A DNA stretch of 64,000 nucleotides from Prorocentrum cordatum. Lineage: Eukaryota > Sar > Dinophyceae > Prorocentrales > Prorocentraceae. Below, one piece after another: positions 41,403 to 45,100 of the stretch; the first letter of the stretch is position 1; each line of letters opens with the position of its first letter. The stretch is taken from the NCBI GenBank assembly GCA_963575745.1, contig CAUYUJ010014176.1, forward strand, positions 354,029-418,028. Direction: 5' to 3'. Below the pieces are notes generated by a model. It saw only the letters and a list, made by a program, of their open reading frames with translations. It was not told where the DNA came from and did no database searches. Position numbers and translations under genes: made by a program.

Positions 41403-41460
<58 letters not shown>

Positions 41461-41933
41461 GTGGTGTTGGTGATGATGGTGGTGGTGATGGTGATGGTTA
41501 TGGTGATGATGATGGTGCTGATCGTGGTGGTGATGATGATAATGCTCATGATGATTATGCTGATGATGCTTATTACTTGGATGATGCTTATGAGGATGAG
41601 GACGAGGATGAGGATCGTAATCGTGATGCTGATGATAATACTGATGATGATGACGATGATGATGATGGTGGTGGTGGTGGTTGTGATGATGAGGACAAGG
41701 CCGAGGAGGAGGAGGAGGAGGAATGGAGGAGGAGGATGGTGATGGTAATGTTGCAGGTGGTGGTGGAGGAGGAGAGGAAGGTGTCAGTATGTGTGTGGTG
41801 ATTGTTCGCGATGACGACGATTACGACGATGGTGATGATGATGCTGATGCTGATGCTGTTGCTGCTGCTGCTTTTGCTGCTGATGTTGTTGTTGCTGAAG
41901 ACGATGATGGCCATGATGACGATGATGACGACT

Positions 41934-41979
<46 letters not shown>

Positions 41980-42123
41980 CGATGCTGACGATGCTGATGA
42001 TGCTTCTGATTATGATGCTGGTGGTGGTCGTAGTTGTGATTATGGTGATGATGATGACGACGATGATGACGATGATGATGACGACCACGATGACGATGGC
42101 GACGACGATTGTGATGATGCTGT

Positions 42124-42169
<46 letters not shown>

Positions 42170-45100
42170 GATGATGATGCTGATGCTAAAGCTCATGCTG
42201 ATGCTGATGCTGCTTGTGCTGCTGATGTGCTGATGATGCTCTTGCTGATGTTGATGCTGATGCAGCAGCTGCTGATGATGCTGCTGATGATGATGATGAT
42301 GCTGAACATGATGATTCTTGATAATGCTGATGACGCGGAGGAGGAAGAAAAGGAGGAGGAGAAGGAGGAGGAAGAGGATCAGAAGGTTGCGGAGGAGTCA
42401 AGGAGGAGATGAACGAGGAGAAGGAGGAGGAGGAGGAGGAGGAGGAGGAGGAGGAGGAGGAGGACGGGGGGGAGAGGAGGAGGAGGAGGAGGAGGAGGAG
42501 GCTGGGGTGGCGACAGCCCCGGCCCCAGGGCGGCTCGGGCTACAACCGGTCGTCTGGCGGCCAGCCAGCGTCCTCGTATGGGGCGCAGAAGCGGCCCTAC
42601 TCGCCAGCGCAGGCGGAGCTCCGGCACGCCTGCTCCTCCGCGCTGCTGCTCCTGCTGCGGCTGCTTCTGCTCAGGAGCGGGAGCAGGAAGAGGAGGGATG
42701 ATAGGCCGAGGAGGGAGAGGGGAGACGGAGGGCTGGGGGGGGGGGAGTGAGAGGGGAGGAGGGATGAGGAGGGAGGAGAAGGGCGGAGGAGAGAGGAGGG
42801 AGAGGGGAGGTTTGGGGGGGGGGGAGATGGGGAGGAGGGATGAGGAGGAGGAGGAGGGAGAGGGGAGGAGGGGGATGAGGAGTAGGGATGGTAGGCGGAG
42901 AACGAAGAGGGACGGGGGGGGACAGGGAAGGAGGGAGGGGATGATGGGCGGAGGAGAGTGGGAGGGGGGAATAAGGAGTGGGGATGACAGGCGGAGGAGG
43001 GAGAGGGGAGGAGGGGGGGGGAGAGTTGAGAAGGGAGAGGAGAGGAGGGGGGGCACGGAGAGGGGAGGAGGGGTGGCAGGCGGAGGAGGGAGAGGGGAGG
43101 GAGGGAGGGAGGATGAGTGGGGATGACAGGTGGAGGAGGGAGAGGGCATGGAGTCTAGGGATTTTGCCATCGCGTAGCAGACGCCTCACCTGACCTCGAT
43201 GTGCTCCGAGATGAAGGCCGACACGACGTATAAACCGCAGCAAAACGTAAGACCACAAGAGCGGGGCACACCAACGCGAGAGACCTCAGCATCATGGCGG
43301 ACCAGCACGGCAGCCCATAATAGCACGCTGGAGCCTAAGAGCACGACAGACCACATGAGCACGGCAGATCATAGGAGCTCGGCAGAGCATTGGAGGACGG
43401 CAGCCCAGCACAATGAGTTGCCAGCGTTTTGTTGGTCGTTTGTGTTTCGTCCCCGAGTTTCTTTGACTGACTGTTGACGGTATCTAGATGACATTATCCG
43501 ACGCAACCCGTTCTTGTCCGTTCAGGCTTCGGCCTGTCCCTGGAAGCCGCTCGGTGCCCCTGGAAACCTCATTTCCTTTTGCACGTCTCTAATGGGGTAG
43601 CACCTGTACCGCTACCGAGCCACCGAGGAGGATGAACAGAGGACGATGATTCGGAGGAAGAGGAGGAGGAGGAGGAGGAGGAGGAGGAGGAGTGGAGGAG
43701 GAGGCGTAGGAGAGAGGAGGAGGGAGAGGGAGGAGGAGGAGGAGGAGGAGGAGGAGGAGGAGGAGGAGGATGGAGGAGGAGGAGGAAGGAGGAGGAGGAG
43801 GAGGGGGGGGAGAAGGAGGAGAAGGAGGAGGAGGGAGGAGGAGGAGGAGGAGGAAGAGGAGGAGATGAGGAGGAGGAGGTATGGTAAGAGGTTGAAGTTG
43901 GATGAGTAGGAAGTGAAGGGGGAGGGATGCAGGACGAGGGTGAGGAAAAGGAATCAGTTGAGGAGGAGGAGGAGGAGGAGGATGATGAAGAGGAGCGGCC
44001 GCTTCCTTCCCCCTCCCCCCTCCCCATCTTCTCCTCCAGTTTCTCCTCCCTCTCCTCTTCCTCCTCTTTCTCCTCCTCCCTCCTCCGTCCCCCAGGGCCC
44101 ATTTCGACCCGATCGATCTGATCCAATATCGATTCCAGCCGGCCGGATCCGATTCGATTCCGGTGATGCGGCCCGGTGGTGGCACGGAGCTGTCATGCAT
44201 CCTGGCGCGGCCGGTCCGATTCGGTTTCGACCCCGTGCCGATGCAACCCGACTGGATGCGTGTTCCGATCGGTTCCGATTTCGTCTCGATGCTGACCGTT
44301 CCTGCCATCCCCTCATCCCCTTCCCCTTCCCTCCCCTGCCCTTCCCTCTCCCATCCCTCCCTTCCCCCTCCCTCGCCCGACATCCGGCCCGACGAGTCCA
44401 AGCCCGCCTTGACAGAGGACGATATCCACCCCTCATTCTTCGACTAGGGGGTCAACTACAGATTTGATTAACTCCAAAATTGATTTACATGCAAAAACAT
44501 CTAGAATGTTCGTAGATCAACGGGGCATTCGACGTATTTCCGTAGACTCGGCGGGAAGATCAATTTGGGGCAAATCAATTCTGTGGTCGATCCCCTACTG
44601 GAGTTCTTCCTTTCCCCTCCTCCATCCTCCCTGGCGTCACTCCTTCCCGGCCCCTGCGCCCCTCCATAAGGGGTGTTGGCACACGGCGCGGGGTGTCCGC
44701 GGGGGTACAAGCACCTCAGGATAGCTACGCGGGTAGTTCCACTCCATCCCTCCCCTCCATCCCTCCCCCACCCGTACCTTCCTCCCCTCCCCCCTCCATC
44801 CCTCCATTCCCTCCCTCCCCCTGCCCCCCCCCCGCCTCTCTCCCTCCCCCGTCTCCCCCTCGTGTTCACCCACCAGCACCATGCGAAATTATTCCCAAAG
44901 GATCGAGGCTGGGCTCTGGTCAGAGGTATTTCCCTCGCATGGAAGAAGCAGGGTCGCCTTCACCGACGTTGGCACGTAAACTGCGCGCGTAAGGTCGCGC
45001 GTGAGCGCTCTGGTCTCCAATGTAGCCCGCCGCGCTGGCGACCCGCGTAAGCCACCGCGTAAGGTCGCCATGCTTTCTCGCGCAAGACCCGCTTGTTTTC

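Noticed and set aside
40638-41801. Long poly-Asp/Ala protein frame (and poly-Ile on the other strand)
   Set aside because: A pure product of the GAT array, open in several frames at once, with no flanking exon signals.
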